A DNA stretch of 64,000 bases from Micromonospora peucetia (GTDB taxonomy: Bacteria > Actinomycetota > Actinomycetes > Mycobacteriales > Micromonosporaceae), in the NCBI RefSeq assembly GCF_900091625.1, contig NZ_FMIC01000002.1, forward strand, positions 6,324,001-6,388,000. Reading direction: 5' to 3'. The position numbers were made by a program, and so were the translations under genes. Of the stretch, positions 37,546 to 46,306 are shown in pieces. The notes below the pieces were generated by a model that ran no database searches, was not told the origin of the DNA, and saw nothing but the letters and a program-made list of their open reading frames with translations. How positions within the stretch are numbered: the stretch's first letter is position 1; every line of letters starts with the position of its first letter.

Positions 37546-37634
37546 CAGAACCGCTCCGGGAACAGCAGGGCGACCACCAGGAAGACTCCCAGGCCGATCG
37601 CCAGCACCAGGCCCACGGCGTTGACGGCGCTCAC
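37545..37634 (-). CDS. kdpF: KdpF small membrane subunit
   Basis: 29 residues from GTG 37634: a single hydrophobic helix ([18 protein letters not shown]) ending in PERF, as in KdpF, which stabilises the KdpABC complex. The start overlaps the stop of the 27-residue upstream gene by 4 nt (GTGA). The stop overlaps the kdpA start. Confidence 0.9.
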   Translation of the reverse strand: MSAVNAVGLVLAIGLGVFLVVALLFPERF

Positions 37635-37714
37635 AGCTTCTCCACCGCCCGCACCACCAGGGCGAGCGCTGCGAACAGCGCCACCGTCAACACCACGAAC
37701 ACCACGTCAGACAC
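37631..37714 (-). CDS. 27-residue hydrophobic peptide gene leading the kdp operon
   Basis: Starts at GTG 37714 with GAGGAG 6 nt upstream and ends by overlapping the kdpF start by 4 nt. The product is one membrane helix ([18 protein letters not shown]) followed by RAVEKL. The strong ribosome binding site and the overlap argue that it is translated. It may be a second KdpF-like helix or a leader that couples translation. No function is known to me. Confidence 0.7.
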   Translation of the reverse strand: MSDVVFVVLTVALFAALALVVRAVEKL

Positions 37715-37882
37715 GGCTGACTCCTCTTACCGGAAATGAGTTCGTCACGACCGACAGCCGGCCGCGCCGGGCAATCACAACGCCTCATCCGGCAGATGGA
37801 CAGGGGTGTTGACGCAACCATGACGGCGCCCGGTGGATTCTTGACGCCCTTTTCACGCGAGCCGGTGACCAGGTGAAACGGA
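37715..37882 (-). promoter_or_regulatory. Promoter region of the kdp operon
   Basis: 168 bp of relatively AT-rich DNA between the universal stress gene and the kdp operon. GCGTCAA occurs twice about 37 nt apart on the minus strand (within about 37815-37865). These repeats are candidate KdpE sites by position only. Confidence 0.35.
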
Positions 37883-38191
37883 TCACCGACGGTGCCGGCT
37901 GCCGATCACCACCAGCGAGATCTCCTCCGCCTCGACGATCTCCGTGATCTCCTCGGCCGCGTCCCGCCCACGCATCAGCTGCCGGATGGCGTGCGGGATC
38001 CCCTCGGCGGTCAACTCGCGGACCACCCGGGCCAGGTCGCTCTCCTGGGCGAAGCGTGGGTCGGCGTAGGCGTCGCCGCGCGAGGTGTTCACCACCAGCA
38101 CCGGTTCGTCGCGGAACCGGGCCTGCTCCACGACGGCCCGTAGGGCCGCCTCGCCCAGGGCGGAGGGGACGTATCCCAGCAGCACGGTCAT
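37883..38191 (-). CDS. Universal stress protein family, C-terminally truncated
   Basis: 102 residues. The UspA-like fold begins [19 protein letters not shown] and reaches the strand [10 protein letters not shown], where it stops. Family members continue for about 30 residues with the nucleotide-binding GX2GX9G(S/T) motif and a last strand, which are missing here. The ATG at 38191 overlaps the tctA stop codon (ATGA), so the gene is the last of the tctCBA transcript. Confidence 0.7.
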   Translation of the reverse strand: MTVLLGYVPSALGEAALRAVVEQARFRDEPVLVVNTSRGDAYADPRFAQESDLARVVRELTAEGIPHAIRQLMRGRDAAEEITEIVEAEEISLVVIGSRHRR

Positions 38192-39693
38192 CCGGTCACC
38201 AGCCTTCCCCGAACTCCTCGAATGACGAAGCGGCCGAGCACCGGCCAGAGCAGCACCACCAGGACCACGGCGTAGATCGTCCAGGACACCCAGCCGCCGA
38301 GCAGGCCGTGCAACTCGCCGCCGGAGAGCTGCAACGCCCGCCGGCCCTGCAACTCGGCGCGCGGGCCGAGGATCACTCCGACGATCAGCGGCAGGATCGG
38401 CAGCCCGAAACGCCTCATGCCGAACCCGAGCAGGCCGAGGGTGAGCAGCAGGAACAGGTCGAACGGCTGGGCGTTCACCGCGTACGCGCCCATCGAGGCG
38501 AAGAAGAGGATCCCGGCGTAGAGATACGGGCGGGGGATCCGTAGCAGTCTCGCCCAGGCGGGCGCGAGCGGCAGGTTCAGCACCAGCAGCAGCAGGTTAC
38601 CCACGAAGAGGCTGGCGATCAGCGTCCAGACCAGACCCGACTCGCGTTCGAAGAGCAACGGGCCCGGCTGGATGCCGTACTGCTGGAAGGCGGCGAGCAT
38701 CACCGCGGCGGTGGCGTTGGTGGGCAGGCCGATGGCCAGCATCGGCACCAGCGTGCCGGCGGCGGAGGCGTTGTTGGCCGCCTCCGGCCCCGCGACGCCC
38801 TCGATCGCGCCCCGGCCGAACTCCTCCGGGTGCTTCGTCAGCTTCTTCTCCGTGGCGTACGACAGGAACGTCGGGATCTCCGCGCCGCCCGCCGGCAGCG
38901 CTCCGAACGGGAACCCGTACGCGGTGCCGCGCAGCCACGGCTTCCAGGACCGTTTCCAGTCCTGCCGCCCCATCCACGGCCGACCGACCGGGATCACCTC
39001 GGCGGCGCGGCGGCGCAGGTGCGCGGCGATCCAGAGCGCCTCGCCGACGGCGAAGATGCCGACCGCCACCACGACCACGTCGATACCGTCGGCGAGCTGC
39101 GGAATCCCCAGGGTGAGCCGCTGCTGGCCGCTGACCGCGTCGATCCCGATGGTGCCGATGACCAGGCCGATCAGCAGCGAGGCGAAGCCGCGTACCCGGG
39201 ACGCGCCGAGGACCGCGGTGACCGCCACGAACGACAGCAGCATCAGCGCGAAGTAGTCCGGCGCGCCGAGGCTGATCGCGAACCGCACCACCGGCGGGGT
39301 CACCACCACCAGCAGCAGAGTGGCGATGGTGCCGGCGACGAACGAGCCGATCGCGGCAGTGGCCAGCGCCTGCGCAGCACGGCCCGCCTTCGCCATCTTG
39401 TTGCCCTCGATCGCGGTCACGACGGACGACGACTCGCCGGGGGTGTTCAGCAGGATGGAGGTGGTCGAACCGCCGTACATGCCGCCGTAGAAGATGCCGG
39501 CGAACATGATGAACGCCTGGGTGGGCTCCATCCCGTAGGTGACCGGCAGCAGCAGCGCCACCGTCATCGCCGGGCCGATCCCGGGCAGCACGCCGACGGC
39601 GGTGCCGATGGTCACCCCGAGCAGCGCGATCAGCAGGTTCATCGGGGTCAGCACGTTGGCAAACCCGTCGAGCAGGCTTCCGAGGTTGTCCAT
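38188..39693 (-). CDS. tctA: Tripartite tricarboxylate transporter, large membrane subunit TctA
   Basis: 501 residues, 10-12 membrane helices. The TctA signatures are present: [17 protein letters not shown] near residue 35 and [20 protein letters not shown] near residue 70, with a related pair in the second half ([19 protein letters not shown]). Uses an ion gradient to import tri- or dicarboxylates handed over by the binding protein. Start chosen at ATG 39693, overlapping the tctB stop (TGATG), with AAGGA 8 nt upstream; a GTG one codon earlier is possible. Confidence 0.93.
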   Translation of the reverse strand: MDNLGSLLDGFANVLTPMNLLIALLGVTIGTAVGVLPGIGPAMTVALLLPVTYGMEPTQAFIMFAGIFYGGMYGGSTTSILLNTPGESSSVVTAIEGNKMAKAGRAAQALATAAIGSFVAGTIATLLLVVVTPPVVRFAISLGAPDYFALMLLSFVAVTAVLGASRVRGFASLLIGLVIGTIGIDAVSGQQRLTLGIPQLADGIDVVVVAVGIFAVGEALWIAAHLRRRAAEVIPVGRPWMGRQDWKRSWKPWLRGTAYGFPFGALPAGGAEIPTFLSYATEKKLTKHPEEFGRGAIEGVAGPEAANNASAAGTLVPMLAIGLPTNATAAVMLAAFQQYGIQPGPLLFERESGLVWTLIASLFVGNLLLLVLNLPLAPAWARLLRIPRPYLYAGILFFASMGAYAVNAQPFDLFLLLTLGLLGFGMRRFGLPILPLIVGVILGPRAELQGRRALQLSGGELHGLLGGWVSWTIYAVVLVVLLWPVLGRFVIRGVRGRLVTG

Positions 39694-40370
39694 CACAGGA
39701 TTCCTTGCAGCACGCCCGCGGGCAGGTTCACGCCGAGCCCGATGGCGAACGTGTAGAAGGTGGCCAACGACAGCGCGACGGCGATCAGCAGACTGCGCAC
39801 GTGGTGCCGGTTGCCCAACGCGAACGCCGAGCCCCAGAAGAGCAGCGTCCCGCTGATCACCCAGCCCAGCCGGTCGATGAGCACCGCGTTGACTCCGAAG
39901 GCACCGATGAGCAGCAGCACCGTCCGCCAGTCGATCGGGGTGGTGGGGTCGACGTCCTCGCCGGCCTCCGGTTCGCCGGTGCCGCCGCGGGCGACGTCCA
40001 CCGTGTAGATCGTGGCGACGAGCAGCAGCAGCACGCCGAGCAGGATCGGCACCGGCTTCGGGCCGATCGCGTCGGCGGCGCTGATCGCGTGGCCGGTACG
40101 GGCCGCGTCGATGATGACCAGCACGCCGACCAGGGCGAGGAACGCGCAGACCGCGTACTGTGCCCGGTCGCGGGGCGGCGTCGCCGCCGCGGATACCGGT
40201 TCCGTCGCAGGCTCCACGTCCGGTGCGGGAACCGTCGCCGTGGCGTCAGACGCGGTCGGGTCCGGGCCGGTCGGCTGCCCCGGCACCGGCACGGTGACCG
40301 GTCCGGTGCCGGGGCCCGGGCCGGGCGGCGGGTCGCCGCCCGGCTCCGGTCGGGTGGTCATGCCGGTCAT
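39693..40370 (-). CDS. tctB: Tripartite tricarboxylate transporter, small membrane subunit TctB
   Basis: 225 residues. A Pro/Gly-rich cytoplasmic leader (about 1-68) is followed by four membrane helices with the TctB arrangement, including [19 protein letters not shown]. The ATG at 40370 overlaps the tctC stop codon (ATGA) and has AGGA 5 nt upstream. The long low-complexity leader is unusual compared with the roughly 150-residue family norm. Confidence 0.88.
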   Translation of the reverse strand: MTGMTTRPEPGGDPPPGPGPGTGPVTVPVPGQPTGPDPTASDATATVPAPDVEPATEPVSAAATPPRDRAQYAVCAFLALVGVLVIIDAARTGHAISAADAIGPKPVPILLGVLLLLVATIYTVDVARGGTGEPEAGEDVDPTTPIDWRTVLLLIGAFGVNAVLIDRLGWVISGTLLFWGSAFALGNRHHVRSLLIAVALSLATFYTFAIGLGVNLPAGVLQGIL

Positions 40371-41374
40371 GCCAGTCCTAGCTGCGTGAGCAGGGCGGCC
40401 ACCGACTTGTCCTGCTCGGTCAGGAAGGTGGCGAACTGGTCGCCGGTGATGAAGGCGTCGGTCCACCCCCGCTTGGCCAGTTCGGCCTTCCACCCGTCGG
40501 ACTCGTGCATCTTGGTCAGCGCGTCGATCCAGACCTTCTTGTCGGCGTCACTGATGCCGGGCGGCGCGACGATGCCCCGCCAGTTGGTGAAGACCAGGTC
40601 GATGCCGGACGACTTCAGCGTCGGCACGTCCTTGAGCGCGCCGATCGGCGCCTCGCTGGTGACCGCGAGGACCCGAATCTGGCCGGCCTCGACCTGGTCG
40701 AGGAACTCGCCGAAGCCGCTGGCACCGAAGGCGACCTTGCCGCCGAGCACGGCTGGCAGCAGCTCGCCGCCGCCGTCGTACGAGACGAAGTTGACCTGGC
40801 GGGGGTCGATGCCGACGGTCTTGGCGAGCTGCATCGGCAGCAGGTGGTCCGGGCCGCCGGGAGAGGATCCGCCGCCGACCGCGATGCCCCTGGGGTTTGC
40901 CTTCCAGGCCGCGACGAGGTCGGCGATGGTCTTGTACGGCGAGTCCTTCGGCACCACGATCGCGCCGGCTTCCTCGATCAGCTTGGCCAGCGGGGTGGTC
41001 TGGGTGAGGGTCGCCGACGACTTCGAGGTGTACGAGGCACCGACCACGCCCAGCCCCATCTGCATGGCGAGCTTGCCGTTGCCCTTCTCGTTCACCGTGC
41101 GTTGCAGGCCGACGGTGCCGCCCGCGCCCGGCAGGTTGAAGACCTGCACACCGGTGGCGATCCTGGCGTCCTCCATCACCTTGGCCGCCGTACGGGCGGT
41201 GGTGTCGTACCCGCCGCCGGGGGTGTTCGGCACCATGATCCGCAGTCCGGTGGCCGGTCCGTCCTCGCCGCCGGAGCCGCCGTCGTTCTTCTCCGCGGTC
41301 GCGCCGCAGGCGCCCAGCGCCAGGGCCGTGGCGGTGGCGACGCTCATGAACAGCAGTTTTCTCCGAGTTGCCAT
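40367..41374 (-). CDS. tctC: Tricarboxylate-binding lipoprotein TctC
   Basis: 335 residues. A lipoprotein signal with lipobox ALGAC (Cys about 22) is followed by a TctC/Bug-type binding fold with IMVPNTPGGGYDTTAR, PGAGGTVGLQ and NWRGIVAPPGIS. Binds the substrate outside the membrane and delivers it to TctAB. It is the first gene of tctC-tctB-tctA-usp and is divergent from the two-component system, which is the likely controller. Start ATG 41374 with GGAAGAG upstream. Confidence 0.93.
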   Translation of the reverse strand: MATRRKLLFMSVATATALALGACGATAEKNDGGSGGEDGPATGLRIMVPNTPGGGYDTTARTAAKVMEDARIATGVQVFNLPGAGGTVGLQRTVNEKGNGKLAMQMGLGVVGASYTSKSSATLTQTTPLAKLIEEAGAIVVPKDSPYKTIADLVAAWKANPRGIAVGGGSSPGGPDHLLPMQLAKTVGIDPRQVNFVSYDGGGELLPAVLGGKVAFGASGFGEFLDQVEAGQIRVLAVTSEAPIGALKDVPTLKSSGIDLVFTNWRGIVAPPGISDADKKVWIDALTKMHESDGWKAELAKRGWTDAFITGDQFATFLTEQDKSVAALLTQLGLA

Positions 41375-41474
41375 CTTTGTTTCTCTTCCGTTTCGAAGGA
41401 GTCCGGCGGCAAGATGATGGCCCCGGGACGAACCCCGTGTCTGCGTTCTGTCACCAGCGGAAATTGAGGTCTTT

Positions 41475-43169
41475 GTGGTCGCGGTCACTCCTCGCCGCAC
41501 GTTGGCCGGGCAGTTGCTCGTGCTCCAGCTCGCGATCATCGTGGTCGTGCTGGTGGCGGTGGCCGCGGTCTCGCTGGCGCAGTCCGCGGCCACCTTCAAC
41601 CGGGTGGAGGGGCGGCGGGTGACCGCCCTCGGCGAGCAGCTCGCCGGCAACCCGCTGCTGCGCGAGCGGCTCAACCAGCCGGCGCCGGCCGAACTCGTCG
41701 CCCCGCTGGTGCAGAGCCTGCTGGCCCAGTCCGGGGTGACCTCGGTGACCGTGGCCGACGCCCGGGGCCGGGTGGTCAGCTCCACCGACCCGACGCTGGT
41801 GGGAAGCCCGCTCGTGCTCGGGGACCCGGGGGTGGCCGGGGGCCGGAGCTGGTCCGGCGAGCTGGCGGTCGGCGACTCGCGGGAGCTGGTCGCCCAGGTT
41901 CCGGTCCTCGGCGACCGCAAGGACAACCTCGGCCGGCACCTCGGCGTGGTGATGATCGGCGAGGCGTCACCCAGCTGGTCGCAGCGACTGGTGGGCGCCT
42001 CGTCGTACCTTTTCACCTATCTGGGCATCGCCAGCCTGCTCGGGGTCGCCGGTTCCTGGCTGCTGGCCCGCCGGATCAAGCGACAGACCCTGGGCCTGGA
42101 GCCCCGGGAGATCGCCGGCCTGGCCGAGCACCGGGAGGCGCTGCTGCACGGCATCGCCGAGGGGGTGCTGGCGCTGGATCCGCACCAGCGGGTCACCCTG
42201 GTCAACGAGGTCGGCCGACGGCTGCTCCACCTGCCTGAGCACTGCCTCGGTCGCACCCTCGCCGAACTGGAGATCTCCGGCCGGCTGCGGGACGTGCTGG
42301 CCGGCGCCGACGACGATCCGGAGGCCCGGGACGAGGTGGTGGTGCGAGCCGGCCGGGTGCTGGTGATGAACCGGATGACGGTCAGCAAGGAGGGCCGCCG
42401 GCTCGGCTCGGTCACCACCCTGCGGGACCGCACCGAGTTGGCCCGCCTGGAGCAGGAGATCGGGTCCTTCCGCAGCACCACCGAGCTGCTGCGCGCCCAG
42501 ACCCACGAGTTCGCCAACCAGCTGCACGTCATCTCCGGGCTGATCCAGATCGGCGAACACGCCGAAGTGGTCCGGTACGTCGAGGCGCTGAGCCGGCACC
42601 GGGCCTCCCTCGACCTCACCGTCACCAGCCGGATCCAGGACACCGCGGTGGCGGCCCTGCTGATGGCGAAGTCGGCGCTGGCCGCCGAGCGCCGGGTGGA
42701 GCTGCGGATTTCCGACCGGACCGGCCTGGACCGGTTGGAGCCGGCAGTCGCCGTGGATGTCGCGACGGTGCTGGGCAACCTGGTCGACAACGCCGTCGAG
42801 GCCGTGGCCGGCGGTGGGGAGAACCGGAGCACGATGTCGTCCGGCAGTTTGGACGGCTCCGGACCGGACGGCGGCGACGTCCCGGACGGGCCGGCCTGGG
42901 TGGAGGTCGAGCTGCGCCAGGACGCCTCCTCGGTGGAGATCGTGGTCCGCGACTCCGGGCCGGGAGTGGCCCCGCAACTGGCCCAGGAGGTCTTCACGCA
43001 CGGCTTCACCACCAAGGCGGCGCGGGGTGGCGAACGGGGCATCGGACTGGCGCTCACCCGGCTGGTCTGCCACCGCCGCGGCGGCGAGGTCGCGGTGACG
43101 AACACCGAGGAGGGCGCGATGTTCACGGCCCGGATGTCGGTGACCGGGGCACTGGAGGCGAGCCGGTGA
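41475..43169 (+). CDS. CitA/DctS-type sensor histidine kinase
   Basis: 564 residues. Two membrane helices (about 13-35 and 175-197) flank an extracytoplasmic PAS-type sensor domain. A cytoplasmic PAS domain (about 215-320) and a SpoOB-like HisKA with the phospho-His in AQTHEFANQLHVISGL (about 344) follow. The HATPase has DNAVEAVAGG and DSGPGVAPQLAQEVF. Members sense citrate or C4-dicarboxylates. The GTG at 41475 has GAGG 5 nt upstream and lies 100 nt from the divergent tctC start, so it likely controls the tct operon. Confidence 0.92.
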   Translation: MVAVTPRRTLAGQLLVLQLAIIVVVLVAVAAVSLAQSAATFNRVEGRRVTALGEQLAGNPLLRERLNQPAPAELVAPLVQSLLAQSGVTSVTVADARGRVVSSTDPTLVGSPLVLGDPGVAGGRSWSGELAVGDSRELVAQVPVLGDRKDNLGRHLGVVMIGEASPSWSQRLVGASSYLFTYLGIASLLGVAGSWLLARRIKRQTLGLEPREIAGLAEHREALLHGIAEGVLALDPHQRVTLVNEVGRRLLHLPEHCLGRTLAELEISGRLRDVLAGADDDPEARDEVVVRAGRVLVMNRMTVSKEGRRLGSVTTLRDRTELARLEQEIGSFRSTTELLRAQTHEFANQLHVISGLIQIGEHAEVVRYVEALSRHRASLDLTVTSRIQDTAVAALLMAKSALAAERRVELRISDRTGLDRLEPAVAVDVATVLGNLVDNAVEAVAGGGENRSTMSSGSLDGSGPDGGDVPDGPAWVEVELRQDASSVEIVVRDSGPGVAPQLAQEVFTHGFTTKAARGGERGIGLALTRLVCHRRGGEVAVTNTEEGAMFTARMSVTGALEASR

Positions 43170-43840
43170 TCGACGTGCTGGTGGTCGACGACGACTTCAT
43201 GGTGGCCCGGATCCACCGCGGCTTCGTCGAGCGGATCGACGGCTTCCGCGTGGTGGGCACGGCCAGCACCGGTGAGGAGGCGATCGCCGCCGTCAACGAG
43301 TTCCGCCCCGACCTGGTGCTGCTCGACCTCTACCTGCCGGACATGTTCGGCCTGGACGTGGTGACCCGGCTGCGGGCCGCTCGGCACGACTGCGACGTGC
43401 TGGTGATCAGCGCGGCCCGGGAGGCCGAGGCGGTGCGTCGGTCCGTCCGCTACGGAGCGGTCAACTACCTGCTCAAGCCGTTCGGCTTCGACGAGCTGCG
43501 GTCCCGGCTGGAGCAGTACGCCGCCCGGCGCAACTCGCCACGCGTCACGGTGGTCACCGACCAGGCCGACGTGGATCGGGTGCTGTCCCGCAGCGGCGCA
43601 CACACCGCCACCTCAGCGCTGCCCCGGGGCCTCAGCGCGGAGACCGCCGAGCTGGTGGAGCGCGCCCTGCGGGAGCACTCCGGGACGCTCTCCGCCGCCG
43701 AATGCGCCAACGCGGTAGGTATCTCCCGGGTCAGCGCGCGGCGCTACCTGGAACACTTCACCGACACCGGGCGGGCAGAGGTCGGCCTTCGATACGGCTC
43801 CGCCGGCCGCCCGGAGCGTCGCTACAGCTGGGTTTCCTGA
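43166..43840 (+). CDS. CitB/DctR-type response regulator
   Basis: 224 residues. The receiver domain has the phospho-Asp in LVLLDLYLPDMFG (about 52) and KPFGFDEL. A C-terminal helix-turn-helix (CANAVGISRVSARRYLEHF) is typical of CitB/DpiA regulators. The GTG at 43166 overlaps the kinase stop codon by 4 nt. Predicted to switch on the divergent tctCBA genes when the kinase senses substrate. Confidence 0.93.
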   Translation: MIDVLVVDDDFMVARIHRGFVERIDGFRVVGTASTGEEAIAAVNEFRPDLVLLDLYLPDMFGLDVVTRLRAARHDCDVLVISAAREAEAVRRSVRYGAVNYLLKPFGFDELRSRLEQYAARRNSPRVTVVTDQADVDRVLSRSGAHTATSALPRGLSAETAELVERALREHSGTLSAAECANAVGISRVSARRYLEHFTDTGRAEVGLRYGSAGRPERRYSWVS

Positions 43841-43977
43841 CGGCCTGCGGCTCAGTCGCGGTCGCGGCCTTCCCCTCCCCCAGGCACGTGTCGAGGCCGT
43901 CAGGCCGTCCCGTTCGGCAACTGCCCCGCCGTCATTGGTGGGAAGGTGGTGGATGAGCCACCCTTCGAGGCCCCGGC

Positions 43978-45498
43978 GTGTCGGGCGATCACATCCAGGG
44001 AGACCGAGACCCCGTGAACGGCAGCTTGTCGCCTCGGCGCCGCTGGGCGGCGTTGTCCGTCCTCGTGCTCGCGATCCTGCTGCTGGCCATCGACGGCACC
44101 GTCCTCTACCTGGCGGTCCCGTCCCTGACCGAGGCGCTCGCCCCCACAGCGACACAGGTGCTGTGGATCGGCGACATCTACTCACTCGCCCTGGCCGGGC
44201 TGCTGGTCACGATGGGCAATCTCGCCGACCGGGTCGGACGCAAGAAGATCCTGCTGTACGGCGCGGTGGCGTTCGGCCTGGCGTCGCTGCTCGGGGCGCT
44301 GTCGACGAGCGCCGAGATGCTGATCGCCGCCCGCCTGCTGCTCGGTGTCGCCGGCGCCACGCTCATGCCCTCGACCTTGTCAATCATCCGGAACATCTTC
44401 ACCGAACCCGCCGAGCGCACCCGGGCCATCGCCATCTGGTCCGCCGCCGCCGGCGGTGGTGCCGCCCTTGGTCCGCTGGTCGGCGGTGCGCTGCTCGAGC
44501 GCTTCTGGTGGGGCTCGGTCTTCATGATCAACGTGCCCGTCATGCTGGTGCTCGTCGTGGCCGGCGTGTTCCTCCTGCCCGAGTCGAAGGACCCGGAACC
44601 GGGGCGCTTCGACCTGATCTCCGCGGCACTGTCCCTGGCCGCCGTCGTCTCGCTCGTCTACGCCGTCAAGCACGCCACCAACACCGGGGTCGACCTGCCC
44701 GGTGTCGTGGCCCTGCTCGCGGGTCTGGTCGCAGGAGTGACCTTCGTCCGCCGCCAGCGGCGCCTCGCCGCCCCGCTCATCGACGTCGACCTGTTCCGTA
44801 CGCCGGCATTCTCCGGCGCGGTCTTCGCCAACTTCGTCGCAGTGTTCGCTCTCACCGGACTGCTGTTCTTCTTCTCGCAGTACCTGCAGCTCGCACGCGG
44901 CTTCAGTCCGCTGCGCGCCGGGCTCGCGGAGCTGCCCGCGACCCTCGCGGCGATCGGCGTGGTGGCCTTGGTCGGGGTGGCCCTGGCTCGGCTGGGCCGC
45001 GGCCGGACGATCGCCTGCGGCCTGCTGTTGACCGCGGTCGGCCTGGTCTTCGTCGCCGTGGCCGAGGGCGCCGAGCAGTACGTGTGGCTGGCGCTCGCGC
45101 TGGTTCCCGTCGGCCTCGGCGTCGGCCTGGCGCAGACCACGACGACCGACGCCGTCGTCTCCGCCGTACCTCCGCGCAAGGCGGGCGCGGCCTCGGCGAT
45201 CTCCGAGACCGCCTACGAACTCGGCGTCGCGCTGGGCATCGCGGTCCTCGGGTCGCTCGTCACACTCCTGTACCGCAACTCGGTCGACGTTCCCACCGAC
45301 CTGTCGGGTGCCGACCGGGCCGCCGTCCAGGACTCCCTCGCCTCGGCGCTGACGGTCCTGACGCCCGGCTCCGACGCCGCGCACGCCGCACAGGATGCCT
45401 TCACACACGCCATGCAGGCCGCTTCGCTCGTTGCCGCCGGCATCACCGCCTTCGCAGCCGTCATCGCATGGCGTGCGATCCGCTCCGACCACGAATGA
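43978..45498 (+). CDS. MFS drug exporter, DHA2 (14-helix, QacA-like) family
   Basis: 506 residues with about 14 membrane helices. Motif A lies in GNLADRVGRKK and motif C-like GAALGPLVGGALLE in the fifth helix. Exports cationic or amphipathic compounds with proton exchange. The GTG at 43978 has GAGG 7 nt upstream; an alternative GTG at 44014 would remove a 12-residue hydrophilic leader and begin at the conserved NGSLSPRRRW. No regulator lies beside it. Confidence 0.88.
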   Translation: MSGDHIQGDRDPVNGSLSPRRRWAALSVLVLAILLLAIDGTVLYLAVPSLTEALAPTATQVLWIGDIYSLALAGLLVTMGNLADRVGRKKILLYGAVAFGLASLLGALSTSAEMLIAARLLLGVAGATLMPSTLSIIRNIFTEPAERTRAIAIWSAAAGGGAALGPLVGGALLERFWWGSVFMINVPVMLVLVVAGVFLLPESKDPEPGRFDLISAALSLAAVVSLVYAVKHATNTGVDLPGVVALLAGLVAGVTFVRRQRRLAAPLIDVDLFRTPAFSGAVFANFVAVFALTGLLFFFSQYLQLARGFSPLRAGLAELPATLAAIGVVALVGVALARLGRGRTIACGLLLTAVGLVFVAVAEGAEQYVWLALALVPVGLGVGLAQTTTTDAVVSAVPPRKAGAASAISETAYELGVALGIAVLGSLVTLLYRNSVDVPTDLSGADRAAVQDSLASALTVLTPGSDAAHAAQDAFTHAMQAASLVAAGITAFAAVIAWRAIRSDHE

Positions 45499-45547
45499 CT
45501 ACGGCGGCAGCGGCCAAGGTCCATGGCCCTGGATCACCGCGCCGCCC

Positions 45548-46015
45548 TCAGACCTGCCGTACGGCCAGCAGGCTGAGGGCGACCACGAGCACGACGCCCG
45601 CCGTGACGGTGATCGTCCGAATCCGTATCCGCAGGTCGGCGTCCCACCTGTCGCCGGTGCCGGCGGCACGGCGGGCCAGCGGGGTCAACGCGCGCCCGAC
45701 GCCGAATCCGATCCCGGCGAGTATCGCGACGTGCAGGCGCTGACCGCCGAGGAGAAGGGCAACCACCAGCACGTACGGAGCACTCGCCGAGACGTAGGTG
45801 CGGACCCCGGTGCCGAGTTCGAAGCCGAACTGCAGCGCCCCGCGCCGCAGGCTGCGCTGAAGTACGTCCTGCGGTACCTGCCGGGCATTCTGCGGTAGCC
45901 GGATCGGCACCAGGCCCAGCTCGCGCAGCAGCCCCAGCGCCGCCACCGCCACGATGCCCGCGTACCGCCACGGGCCGGGCACGGGAGCCGACAGCCCGGA
46001 GAGCAATCCGAGCAC
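45548..46015 (-). CDS. Integral membrane protein, probably frameshifted at its 5' end
   Basis: 155 residues from GTG 46015, no recognised family, with four or five membrane helices and a positively charged loop. Protein-like sequence continues upstream of 46015 in the same frame (about 39 codons, including a clear membrane helix LALFVTGLIVGGSLSGL) back to the stop codon of the previous gene at 46133, but no start codon lies in it. A TTG at 46136 that overlaps that stop begins another frame. One base gained in the GC-rich run near 46105-46125 would join the two. Either the gene is broken or the sequence has an error. Last gene of the Mau-like operon. Confidence 0.5.
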   Translation of the reverse strand: MLGLLSGLSAPVPGPWRYAGIVAVAALGLLRELGLVPIRLPQNARQVPQDVLQRSLRRGALQFGFELGTGVRTYVSASAPYVLVVALLLGGQRLHVAILAGIGFGVGRALTPLARRAAGTGDRWDADLRIRIRTITVTAGVVLVVALSLLAVRQV

Positions 46016-46132
46016 CAGCCCACTGAGCGAGCCACCGACGATCAGCCCTGTGACGAACAGGGCGAGGACGACGCTCTGCCGATCTCGATCTCGCCACCCG
46101 GGCGAGGCCAGCGCGTGCGCGCTGTTGTGCGT

Positions 46133-46306
46133 TCAAACCGAGCCGGAGAGCGTGTAACCGGCGAGCCCTCCGATCATCGCCCAGGTGAGCACGTGCCCGT
46201 ACGCGGCGGCGGCGAGCGCGCCGACGGCGAGCAGCAGGAAGGGGGCGAGCGGATCCGCACCCCAGCGGCGTGCCGCCCGCGCAGGGCCCGGCAACGTTCG
46301 GGTCAT
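46133..46306 (-). CDS. 57-residue membrane protein in the Mau-like operon
   Basis: Starts at ATG 46306, overlapping the upstream stop codon (ATGA). It has one or two membrane helices (PLAPFLLLAVGALAAAAYGH and a second weaker one) and ends GGLAGYTLSGSV. No family is recognised. The tight overlap marks it as part of the operon. Confidence 0.65.
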   Translation of the reverse strand: MTRTLPGPARAARRWGADPLAPFLLLAVGALAAAAYGHVLTWAMIGGLAGYTLSGSV

